Of a stretch of 64,000 nt of DNA, positions 43,968 through 54,231 are shown piece by piece. The notes beneath the pieces are model-generated. The model did not search any database, was not told the origin of the DNA, and saw nothing but the letters and a program-made list of their open reading frames with translations. The position numbers were made by a program, and so were the translations under genes. The stretch comes from Limnanthes douglasii subsp. nivea (lineage: Eukaryota > Streptophyta > Magnoliopsida > Brassicales > Limnanthaceae), in assembly GCA_036936605.1 (NCBI GenBank), contig JAUPFV010000004.1, positions 180,872,807 through 180,936,806 on the forward strand, given 5' to 3'. Positions within the stretch are counted from its first letter, which is position 1; each line of letters starts with the position of its first letter.

Positions 43968-46675
43968 CTACTCCAAGTACATCCGGAGATGCTCAATATT
44001 CCAAGGATGAGTAGAGGGGCTGCTTCAATCCACTTCGAAAAGTAGTCTATGGCCACAATTATAGCTTTGCGTCCTCCGGACGCCACAGGGAGAGGCCCTA
44101 CTAAATCCAACCCCCAACGAGCAAACGGAATAGGCTCAGAAATTGATTCTAAAGGAATGGCTGGGACATGAATTTCATTGCTGTACCTCTGGCATGGGTC
44201 ACACCTTATTACCAATTCCTTAGCATCTTTCATGATAGATGGCCAATAGTAACCGGACAGTAAAACTCTTCTTGTTAAAGCTCTAAACCCACAATGGGCT
44301 GATCCCTCACCATCATGCAATTCAGAGAGAACTACTTGAGACTCTTCATCCCCCAAACAGCACATGAGAGGTTTACTGTAAGATTTTTTGTACAACACGT
44401 CTCTCAATATGATAAAACCACGAGCCTTATGTTTCAAAGTTCTGGCTAGTGACTTATCCGGAGGCACGACACCATCAGAGAGATATTGCAGGAGAGGAAA
44501 CCTCCAGTCTTGAGGTTGTTTCACTTGTACTTCAAAAATTTCCTCTTCTTCACCCTTACTAAGTTGAATGGAGGGGCTTTCCAGCACATGGATCCATGGG
44601 TATGACTCTGTATATGCTATGGTTGCTAACGAGTCTGCTAGCTCATTTTCTGCCCGGGGAATGTGCTCATAAACAACACTTTTAAACTTGAGTGCTTCAT
44701 TCTTAAGGAGGAGTAAATATTTCACAAGCTGCTCCTTCTTAGCCTCAGATTGGCCTTGGGCATGGTGAATAAGAAGTTGGGAGTCACTTAGTAGCTTGAC
44801 CCTCTTAGCCCCACAAATGTAGGCTAACTTTAACCCAGCTATAGCTGCTTCGTATTCGGACTCATTATTAGATGCCCTGAAAGCAAAACAAATAGCCTGG
44901 TACATTTTGTCTCCATATGGGGAAGTTAAACACACTCCTGCACCACATCCCATAGTGCTAGATCCACCATCTGTTTGGACGACCCATACTTTTTTATATT
45001 TTATGTCAGTAGTTTGCTCCGAATCCCTGTCGGAGTGAAATTCAACCAAGAAATCAGCCACAGCTTGGGCCTTGACTGCTGTTCGAGGAGCAAAATCTAT
45101 GTCGAAGTCCCCCAACTCTACTGACCACTTAGTCATCCTGCTTGAAATGTCTGCCTTTTGGAGGACATTCTTCAGGGGAAAAGAAGTCCGGACGATGATG
45201 GGATGAGCCTGGAAATAAGGCCTCATCTTCCTCGCAGCTATCACCAGGGCTAATGCTAATTTTTCAAGTTTCAAGTAACGCCTTTCTGCATCTATCAAAC
45301 TTTTGCTGACGTAGTACACTGGATGGGGACTTCCATCGACCTCCCTTACCAACACAGCACTGATGGCACAACTTGAAACTGCCAAATATACAAAGAGTGT
45401 CTCCTCATCAACTGGCTTAAAGAAAGTTTTGGGGGAGGACAGGTGCTTCTTGATCTCATTGAAAGCTTCATCGCACTGTGGGGTCCAATCGAATCCCTTT
45501 GCACCCTTCAAGGTTTGAAAGAAAGGGGCACACCTGTCCGAAGACCTTGAGATAAATCTGTTTAAGGCAGCTAATCTCCCCGTTAACCGCTGTATTTCTT
45601 TAATGTTTCGAGGAGGTTCCATCTGAAATAGGGCATTAAGCTGGTCCGGGTCGGGTTGTATTCCATGCTCACTTATAATATAGCCCAGAAACTTCCCGGA
45701 CTGCACTTCGAACCCACACTTTTCTGGGTTTAATTTCAAATTCACTTTAACCAAGTTGGAAAAAGTTTCTTGGAGACCGGACAAGTGCAACTGCTCATCC
45801 ACACTCTTCACCATCATGTCATCAATGTACACTTCCATATTTCTTCCAATTTGATCAGCAAATGCCTTGTTGACTAATCTCTGATAAGTAGCCCCATCAT
45901 TTTTCAAACCAAATGGCATTACCTTGTAGCAATGAAGACCTCTATCAGTAACAAATGTGGTATGCTCTTGATCTTTTGGATCTACTTGAATCTGATTGTA
46001 TCCAGAGAAGGCATCCATAAAGGAAAGCAACTTGTTCCCAGAGGTGGAGTCTACCAACTGATCAATCCGGGGGACTAGATACAAATCTTTTGGGCAAGCT
46101 CTATTGAGATCTGTGAAGTCTATGCACATGCGCCACTTGCCATTTTTCTTTTTTACCATAACCGGATTGGCAGTCCACAAAGGATATTGAGACTCCTTGA
46201 TGTGCCCCATTTGTGTGAGCTTGTCAACTTCTTGCACAATGACATCAGCCTTCTCCTTAGAAAAAGCTCTTCTCTTTTGAACCGCTGGTGCTACGTCTCT
46301 CCGGACGGATAGGTGATGTGATATCACTTCTGATGGAACCCCAGTAACATCAGCATTGCACCAAGCAAAAACGTGCTGATGGTTCTTCAAAAACTTTAAC
46401 ATTTCATTTTTCAAACTAGGTGGCATCTTAGACCCTATCTTGACACTTTTTCCTTCTTCCAGACAGTGTGTTTCTACCTCTTCGACTGGTATCAATACTC
46501 CAGGGGTCTCTCTGGGGTCATCAATTTCACCCTCACCCCCCAGAAAGGCCCTCAAATTGCTATTGTTCGTTAATACGGACTGCCCCCAGCGTTCGAGGAG
46601 CCAAGGCGGTAGCATAACATTCCCTTGAAATCTTTTGGCTGCTCCGGACGAATCCAACCTGTCCCTGAACAGCAT
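43968..46675 (-). pseudogene. Pol of element B: RT, RNase H, archaeal-type RNase H, truncated integrase
   Basis: One long frame on the minus strand. RT has VKKKNGKWRMCIDFTDLNRA and an intact VYIDDMMVKS. The first RNase H has LFVYLAVSSCAISAVL. The second, archaeal-type RNase H has VVQTDGGSSTMGCGAG, ASNNESEYEAAIAGLKLA and ADSLATIAY. Integrase shows the HHCC-type zinc region (HCGFRALTRRVLLSGYYW, CDPCQRYS) and the first catalytic aspartate region (GLDLVGPLP, IVAIDYFSKWIEA). At about 44014 the frame jumps directly to the last residues (PWNIEHLRMYLE in another frame, stop at 43968). Roughly 1.2 kb, including the other catalytic residues, is deleted. Confidence 0.85.
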
Positions 46676-47802
46676 ATTTCAAGCACTGGTGGACTGTTGA
46701 AGCCACTACATGCATCCGAGAGAGCCAAGACCTCCATAGAATAGCATTATAGCAAGTGGGACAATCCACCACAATAAAGAGTATTCTTACCATTTTCTTG
46801 AAAGGGCCCTTTCCCAATAGAACTTCCTCTTCGAACTCACCGATCACATCTGCTGAGCTGCCCGTAAAGCCCACAATTGATCTGTCCGAACTCTGAATTA
46901 CGGCTGGATTTTTCATTCTCTTGTATGTGGTTAAAAACAGGATATTGGCTGAGCTTCCAGTATCCACAAGTATTCGCCTTATGTCGTTACCCCCAATAGA
47001 TGCTCCTATGACAACAACATCCTCATGAGGGCCAGCAATATCTCTTAAATCATCTTCATAAAAAACAATGAAGGGGAATGAATTTTGTGAGTGATAGGAA
47101 GTCATGCCTCCTTCTAACTGGGAGGCTAAAGTATGAATGTGCCTCTTCCTCGAAGAAGCAGTATGAGTTGTCATAGTGTCCCCTCCGAAAATTGTAAGTG
47201 ACTCAAAAAACTTAATGAGTCCGGAGACCGACCTAGAACATTCCTCAATTGTACCCACTCTGTTTTGAGTTGGATCAGGATCCAAGTACTCAGATTCCAC
47301 GTCAAACCTTTCAATTATAACCATGGCTCCCTCCGGAGCAGCATTACTTGGACCAACCCGGTGAGTGTTGTCAGCCCTGTTACCTCCTCTTCTTTTCACG
47401 TAAGCCCCCAGCTTTCCCCTCTCAATCAAGTTCTGAACTTCTTGTTTCAATGCTATGCAGTCATCAGTGGTATAACCAATATCGTTGTGATACTGGCAAA
47501 AAGAGTTATTACGATGCTCTCCGGGAGACTGCAATGTGGCTGGTCTCCAATAATGCAACTCTTCTTTTGTTTTGTCAAAAATGGTGGCAACATTTTCTTT
47601 CAATTCTGCGAACCACTCCGGCTGGACCCATGGCCCTCTCTTGTTTCTGGATTGCTGACTTTGAGCAGGAGCAGCTGGCTGAGACTGAGCTTTTACCCTA
47701 CCATGCCCCTGTCCGGTCTCTCTTGCTTTGTTCCCGAACTGATTTTGATTGGGATTTGGTGCCACCGGGGTAGACCTTACCTGCCTGTGTACCCTGGTTT
47801 TC
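46560..47802 (-). pseudogene. Gag C-terminus and aspartic protease of element B
   Basis: After the inverted gag core, the minus frame resumes with KKTRVHRQVRSTPVAPN. A zinc-knuckle-like FCQYHNDIGYTTDDC lies near 47510-47460. The protease follows: RILVDTGSSANILF with the canonical DTG intact (about 46985-46945), FTGSSADVIGEFEEEV, then FIVVDCPTCYNAIL. It passes by frameshift near 46600 into the pol frame, a common arrangement. The frame's apparent start at 47822 lies inside the inverted segment and is not real. Confidence 0.75.
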
Positions 47803-47805
47803 TTT

Positions 47806-48164
47806 GTAGGGCATTCTCCCAATCATTTACGGGGAGTGCTCTAAAATGGTACAACAGCCTGCCTCAGGGTTGTATTAAAGATTTCGATACTTTTTGGGTA
47901 GCCTTTCGAAGGCAGTTTGTAGGGAGTAAAGAGCTAAAGGGCAATTGAGACACAATAATCCATTGTGCCCAGGAACCAAATGAGTCCTTGAAAGAATATA
48001 TAAGCCGTTTTGTGAACACCAAGAATGGGTTGGCTGATTGCTTCGAACATGTAGCAATAGCATCCCTAAGACAAGGTTTTAACCCATGCAATCTAGCTGA
48101 CTCAGTGACCAGAAAGAAGGCCATGACATGGGGAGGGTTGCTGAATCAGGTTGGGAAACAAATA
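47806..48164 (+). pseudogene. Inverted gag core segment inside element B
   Basis: On the plus strand this stretch encodes the retrotransposon gag core: CRAFSQSFTGSALKWYNSLP, then FVGSKELKGN, ESLKEYISRFVNT and RKKAMTWGGLLNQV. The gag parts on either side (up to DDDDKQRL, and from KKTRVHRQ) are on the minus strand. In element A the same core follows directly after FEDDDW on the same strand. About 360 bp have therefore been flipped in place. AATAAACGTTGTTTATC at 48161-48177 forms a small palindrome at one breakpoint. Confidence 0.8.
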
Positions 48165-48165
48165 A

Positions 48166-48888
48166 ACGTTGTTTATCATCGTCGTCAAAGTTCATCATGA
48201 AGTTTTTAAATTGCTCCAGATGGTTGTCCGGATCAGTATTGCCATCGTACTTCTCTATTTTGGTGCTGTCAAACCTCTTAGGGAGGTTTCCGGACAGGAT
48301 TTTAGAAGACAATGGAGATTGTCTCCAGTTTCTTCCACGACTGAACACAGTACCCTCATTGGGAGTTGCAAAGATACCTGGTTCATCGTGAAAAGCGAAG
48401 GGATCCATCAGCATCCGGTCTACATGCTTCCGACTATGAGATGATCCTTTACCAATATGCCTCTTCATCTTTCCTTGTCTATCCCGTTTTCTTGAATATT
48501 TTTTAATCTGCTTTTGCTTCTTTCTAGTTCGACCCTCATCGCTGCTAGAGGATAAGGATTTTTCAACTCCCTCACTGTCCGAAGAGCTATCAGAAGATTC
48601 CGAGCTTGAGTCAGAACTCTCCACTGGCTTAGACCGGTGAGACTTTTTGGAACTTGCATGAGTCTTTTTGGTGCTCACATGAGTCTTCGAAGACTCATGC
48701 TCTCTGGGGTTATCGGTGTGATGAGCAACTGATGCTTTGGACTTTTCTTTCAGGCCCATCTTAGCCTTTTCGGCCCTCAGAGCTTCTATTTCACCCTTTA
48801 GCTTATCACACTCTTCGATAGTGTACTCATCGTTCTCTCCCACCACTTCGAGCAGAGCTGGTGGTACTTCTGGATTGTCCGGATTCAT
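48166..48888 (-). pseudogene. Gag N-terminal part of element B
   Basis: The ATG at 48888 (MNPDNPEVPPALLEVVGE) is the best start; the open frame upstream only offers GTG. A charged region follows with KLKGEIEALRAEKAKM, then a serine-rich stretch (48640-48540) and a basic region (KKQKQIKKYSRKRDRQGK). The capsid start shows LPKRFDSTKIEKYDGNTDP and HLEQFKNFMMNFDDDD. It ends at the inversion breakpoint. Confidence 0.8.
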
Positions 48889-48940
48889 TCTGACAGATTT
48901 TCTTAGCTGGTTTTGAATTCTTGATTCAGGCACATTCTCC

Positions 48941-48958
48941 TCCCACTGTAGTCGCCAA
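48941..48958 (-). promoter_or_regulatory. PBS of element B
   Basis: TTGGCGACTACAGTGGGA on the minus strand, two bases inside the 5' LTR. Confidence 0.7.
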
Positions 48959-48960
48959 TT

Positions 48961-49369
48961 TGGTATGGATAATTATCGCCTGAGGGTAGGCTTGTAATTT
49001 GGTTGGTGTTTTACAGTAGTATGTGGGTGTTATGTGTTTAGAGTAGAGAGTAGAAAGATAATTAAGCTGGCTGGTAGCAGTTAATTCTCATTCTTCACAC
49101 TTATTGCAGGTGGTTGGGTATTTATACCCTGATGTTTGGGCCCTTATGGGCTTTCGGGTCATGTTTAATGGACCCGGGTCATGTTCAAAGATCAATGAGC
49201 TCTTAAGTAAGAGAGCAAGTAGCTTAGTCAAGAAGTGTTTAGGTTTTTTAGTACTTTTGTCATAGTTCGAACAGTCCTATGGTCTGAGTGTTCGAAGTGA
49301 TCTGTCCGGTCCGGAGACATCGGACCGAACTGTCCTTGTCCGGGGAGCATGCAAAATTCGGACTCATCA
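48961..49369 (-). repeat. 5' LTR of element B (409 bp)
   Basis: It runs from TGGTATGG to ACTCATCA. On the minus strand TATAAATACCCAACCAC lies near 49122. It has no hAT insertion and so shows the empty site. Confidence 0.9.
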
Positions 49370-50391
49370 ACTTCGATCCTACCAAAGCTCCAAAACTTTC
49401 TCCTACTCCAAGTATCAGAAAAAAATCATCATCTAAAATATATGGCCCTAAAACCCTCGAACATCTTCAACTCAGAGCAAAGTTTGTCCTCTGAAACTGA
49501 AAAAAATAACTTTTCCTCACAGAAACCTCCTTCATCCAAACCTAAAAAGACCTTCATCGCAATGGGAGATGAATCAACAATAGTTCGAACTCCATCTCCT
49601 TCGAAAATCACCACCAATGATCCTCCTAAAAGAGAGTTGACAGAAGAAGCAATTCGAACTGCAATTCCTCTATCAGAAGCAAATATTCCAACTTCTCAAG
49701 ATCTTCAAGAAGGTACCTCAAAAACCAATGAAGCTGATTCAGAGGCTACCAAATCTGATGCTGAAGCTGAATCTCAAGATGAAGTTGATGTCTGTTTTGT
49801 TTCCGAGGAGGAAAGAGCAACGATTGGGAGAAATCTGAGAAACCTCGAAAGCAAATATATTATCGCCTTGAAAAAGGTTCGATACATATATTGTAAAGAA
49901 AGCCAAGCCTCTTTCCTAAAAAAAGCAATGGGGAATGGGAGAGAAAATCACCCTTCGACTACCAAAAGAAGGAGAAACTCCCTTTAACTGCAAGGATGAT
50001 GAATTGGTGGTTTACCCATAAATCATCAACTAGGGTCTTTGATTTCTACTAGATCCGATGATCTTGGAGTAATTCGAAGTTCTCAGCTTGTGCCCTACCC
50101 AAGTAACTCCAAACCAGTGGTTCACCCTAATGTCAGTGATTATGGCATCTCGCCTCTCCAAAATACCGATCAACATCAAGGACTTCATTTCACTGACTCA
50201 GCTCTCAAAAGGTCTGAAGCTCCCATTCTATTATCTTACATTGATGGATGATCTTAAAATTATCGACGATATTTTGGAAGCTAATAAGTTCAGGACACAA
50301 AAAGTTGTTTTCATCTCTGGAGCTTGGGAGAATGGTAAGCCAATTTCCGAAGACAATCCTTCGAAGTTAACTATGGTCTGGAGAAGCAATC

Positions 50392-50483
50392 GTAAGTTAT
50401 CTAAAATTTTCCTTTCTACCTTAATCTTTTAATACAAATTTCTTTTTCTTCACTTAATATTTTATTTTGTTTGTTTATACCAG
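50392..50483 (+). other. Intron in the antisense gene of element A
   Basis: GTAAGTTATC at 50392 and TTTATACCAG ending at 50483 give a 92-bp, T-rich intron. It falls after WRSN, the same place as in element B and the left palindrome arm. Confidence 0.75.
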
Positions 50484-52013
50484 AAATGTCGAAGCGCTAC
50501 TCCACTCGTCGAGAAGCAGCTAAGGTTATATTCTAAAAATTGGCTGTCTGGGCTGAAAAAAAGTGGAAAAATGCTTTCCATACCGCCTTCCAGCCCATTA
50601 ACTTCCTTCAGTGCCACATATTTCCGGTCATAGAAGGTGGGATACCTCCTAAAGATTTATCTTCTAACCTAGATCCAAAGCTCCTCCTCCTACGAATTCC
50701 ACAAGCCGGTTGTAAAATCTTTCTCCCAATCCGGAACAGATCAGACATCTATCTGCCTAAAAAGAAAAAGGAAAAAAATCACCAAAGAGAAGAAAGGCAA
50801 AAAGACAGTTAGTACATCTAGTGCTAACCCTTCCACACCCTCTAAACCAAAGCGTCGAAAGCGTAACGTTGCTGAACATCCTCTTTCACCCATCAAAGAA
50901 GGAGAAATCGAGAGAACTCATAAAAAAAAGTCTACTGATTCCTTCGGAAAGAAGAAGAAACAAAGAAAAATCACTTCGTATAAATTGATTGACCATCGTC
51001 CAAATCCTCCAACCGAAGAGCATTCGTCGCAAGAAAATCATGTAATTGTCATCGATAACTTTTCTCCTACTATTTACCATCGTCCCACAAACTTCGAACC
51101 AGATACGTTCATTGATTTTGGAAACACAGAAGCACTTGCTGACGAAGAGGATCCTACCCTTCAAGTCATTCAGAATCACATGCTTGATTTTGCGAGGCCT
51201 ACTCTAGAGAAATAAATTCCAAAATCAACTCGTACCTTCGAACCTATTACATCTCTGGATATGATCGATAAGCCTAGTACCTCGGAATATCGAAGACCTC
51301 CTCCAAATCCTGCAATAGTTGTCGCTCTTCAATCATTTTCCGGTCTTGATGCTACTGCAAAAGCTCTTGCCTCTCAAATTGAAGCCTCTCAAGACCATCT
51401 CAAGCAGCTGGCCAAGGATGTGGTTTACTATAAGGAAACTTATGAGTCTGAAAATAAATTCAAAGAGACCTTGCATAACAAAGTATCCGAGCAGTTTTAT
51501 GTCTATGAGATAGCTAGATCTGAGCTGATAAAAGACGCTCTTTATATAAAGTATCATCTTCAGATCAAGCATATGGTCGACACAGAACTGCTGACAAAGT
51601 CTCATGAAGACAAAGTAAAGAAACTCAAAACCGAGCACGTCGCTGAATTGAACATTGAAAAGTCCAACTCTACCACACTTCAAAATTCTCTAACTCTTTC
51701 AGAAGGAAAAAAATAAAGAGTTGTCCAATGAGATAGAGAAATTGAAGAAGAATTTCGAAGCAGAAAAAGCTGCTGCTGTAACCACTGCCGAAGCTGAACT
51801 CTCAAGAAATATGTAGACAACTACTCAGGTCGGAAAAGAAGATGCAACTATCCTTCTCTTTCGAGAACTCCATGCTGGTTATTCAAAAATTAACCTCACA
51901 AATTTTTGGAACGATATTCCCGAAGAAAAACGCCCAAGTGAAGCATTCGACCCTGTTCTCAGCTCATCATCTTCAGAGGACGAATCATCCGAAGAAGAAG
52001 AATCTTCTGACTA

Positions 52014-52557
52014 ACTACTCGTTTAACTTAGTTTTTTTTGTGCTTGTCTAATCAGAATACCTCTTTTTGTATTGTAACAACTCAATCTGAATGAGAAAGT
52101 GTTCTTCATTTTTATATCATTGTTCCATACACTATTCAATCCTAAATACCAAATAAATGCAAAATCTTGATAAAAAAATAACAAGTATTCTCTTCTTCGA
52201 AAATATATGAATGTATTGTTAAGCTTGGTTAGCTCATCAAAATTCTCAGTGAGTTTTAAAACATTCACCTCTAAATTCTAAATGTAAAATTATTGTAAAA
52301 CGTGGTTATCTCTTCGAAAAGTGTTATAAACACTTTGGAATATACTTTCCTTAACTAATCTCAAAGGTGATCAATCTTTGATGATTTGTTAAGATAGTAT
52401 CCAAATAAACCTAAAATAATCATTGGAAAAAAAACGAACTTTAGTGATAAAGTTGAATATGTACAAGTACATGACGCCTAATTAAAGCCTTCATGGGCCA
52501 ACATGGTAGGAAAGAGTGCGCCATTAAAAACAAGCATTCTAAAGTATAAACACATGT
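52014..52557. other. Spacer between the convergent antisense gene and pol of element A
   Basis: About 540 bp of AT-rich sequence without a gene. No tandem repeat was obvious, unlike the same region of elements B and C. Confidence 0.5.
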
Positions 52558-54150
52558 CTACTCCCAATAAAGCTTCAAATGTTGAATATTCCATGGATGC
52601 TGTAGCATCCTCCTCTCGAAATCACAAAGACAATAAGACCCTGGCTTAACTCTTTCAACCACTGTATAAGGCCCTTCCCAGTTCAGAGCCATTTTGCCGA
52701 AACTCTTGTCCTTTGTGTGTAGAAAACAATTTCGCAACACTTTATCGCCTTCTTTAAATTCTCTTCTTTTTAGCTTCGAATCATGTCTACTTCTCATGAG
52801 AGTTTGATAATGTATGGTATTCAAATAACCTCGAACCCTTTTTTCCTCAATCAAATCTACATTTCCCCTTCAAATTTCATCATTAAATATTTCAAAATAT
52901 TGAGATATTCTAAAAGATGACATCATAGATTCAATGGGGCTAACCGCCTCCATACCATATGCCAAAGCAAAAGGAGTTTCTTTTGTAGCCTCTCTTGAAG
53001 TTGTTCGATAAGCACAAAGCACCTCTTGCAAATAATTTGGCCATTTTCCTGCTGCCCCCGATAGATTATTCTTCAAACCATCTGAGATTGTTCTATTTGT
53101 CACTTCCACTTGTCCATTGGCTTGAGGATGAAAGGGCGTCGAAAAAAATTGTTGAATCCCTTTAGAAGTACAAAATGCAGCCATTTCCCTATTGTTAAAT
53201 TTGAGGGCCATTATCTGTTGTAATTCTCCGAGGAACCCCAAAATGACAACAAATATTGGTGTGGATTATTTTTTACTGAGGGTAATTCGGTCAGGTGTTT
53301 TATGGTATTTCAAAGGTATTTAATGTTTAAGTATTTTTTTGTGAGAGATTTGAGCTGCATGGTTGTATTAAATATTCATTACCCTCATTAATGAAAGTGG
53401 TTGGGTATTTATACCCTTAATTATGGGCCACATTGGCTTTCGGGTCAAACTTCTGTAACTGGGTCGAGTTCAAAAACCCATTAGTTTATTAAGCAGATTA
53501 GCAATTAGCTTAGTAAAAAAGTGATAGCTTTTAGTACTTTTGTCCAGTTCGGATGGTTTAGTGGATGGCTTTTGTCCGAATTGCCCCTGTCCGGTTTCTA
53601 CAGTGAGTGGTGAGAATTTTCGGACTCATCAGATATTATTCACAATGAATTTGATAACATCATTTTCTTTGGTACCTGATAGCGGTTCTTCTTCTGCCCA
53701 CTTCGTAAAATAATCCACCGCCACAATTATCATTTGCCTTCCCCTAGAGGCCATCGACAAAGGTCCCATCAGATCAATTCCCCACCTATCAAATGGTATC
53801 ACCTGAGATATAGACATAAGCGGCACTGCTGGTCTATGAATAACATTAGAAAATCTTTGACAAGTATCATAACCTCAGACTAAATTTTTAGCATCGTTCA
53901 TGATTGTATGCCAGTAAAACCATGCAAGTAAAACTCTACGAGATAAAGCTTTAAACCCACAATGAGTTGTCCCTTCTCCATCATGCAACTCTGATAATAC
54001 TTCTTGTAATTCTTGCATGCTTAAGCATCTTAGCAATGATCTGCTTAATGCCTTTTTATATAAAATACCATTTAGAACTATGTATCCAAAGGCTTTACCT
54101 CTTAATTTTTTAGCCAGTTGAGAATCATCTGGCAGTAATCCTTGGGTCAA
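52558..54150 (-). pseudogene. Integrase of element A, split by a solo LTR
   Basis: On the minus strand: zinc region HCGFKALSRRVLLAWFYW (about 53975-53920), catalytic core start FDRWGIDLMGPL and IIVAVDYFTKWAEEEPL (53800-53690), then a solo LTR at 53257-53631. The core continues with FGVPREL, FFSTPFHPQANGQVEVTNRT (about 53150-53090) and YLQEVLCAYRTTSREATKET. The C-terminal part has LRNCF, WEGPYTVVERVKPGSYCL and ends PWNIQHLKLYWE at 52558. It is nearly full length but broken by stops and the LTR. Confidence 0.85.
53257..53631 (-). mobile_element. Solo LTR (375 bp), B-family-like, in element A integrase
   Basis: It runs from TGGTGTGG to ACTCATCA and shares blocks with the B-family LTRs: TGGTTGGGTATTTATACCC, GGGCTTTCGGGTCA-like sequence and CTGTCCGG. 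Five bases on each side are AATAT (53252-53256) and GATAT (53632-53636), a duplication with one later change. No internal sequence remains, so it arose by LTR-LTR recombination. Confidence 0.8.
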
Positions 54151-54231
54151 AAAATTAAGAATATCTGATCGCCAATCGCATCACCTTTCATCAGTGGAAA
54201 AAAATTCCTATATAATTTCACATTTGCCAGG

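Larger units (their letters stand above)
39026..49369 (-). mobile_element. Element B: minus-sense Tat-type gypsy element inside element A
   Basis: In minus sense: 5' LTR (48961-49369), PBS (48941-48958), gag, protease, RT, RNase H domains, a deleted integrase, the antisense gene, polypurine tract (40169-40184) and 3' LTR (39026-40168, split by a hAT element). Both LTRs are 409 bp without the hAT and differ at about 17 positions by eye (about 96% alike), so B is younger than A. Target duplication is ACTTC. Part of gag is inverted and most of the integrase is missing, so it cannot move by itself. Confidence 0.9.
38902..52013 (+). pseudogene. Antisense-strand gene of element A, split by element B
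   Basis: The ATG at 38902 gives MRKKTVTKNSKA and NLVFGSYD. Element B then interrupts at 39021-39374. The gene resumes with NFDPTKAPKLSP and MGDESTIVRTPSPSK at 49564. The central domain has QWFTLMSVIMASRLSKIPIN (about 50115), then FYYLTLMDDLK and FISGAWENGK. An intron lies at 50392-50483. The next exon has AVWAEKKWKNAFHTAFQPIN and basic clusters. The C-terminal part is a predicted coiled coil (about 51261-51780: EASQDHLKQLAKD, KELSNEIEKLKK) and ends in a serine/glutamate tail with stop at 52011-52013. The central block resembles PF04195 (putative gypsy-type transposon). Several stops and frameshifts (for example 49495, 50535, 51214) break it. Function unknown. Confidence 0.75.

Noticed and set aside
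47265..47805. A plus-strand protein joined to the gag core at 47806-48164
   Set aside because: The upstream part is the reverse strand of gag and protease of element B. The long frame is made by the inversion.
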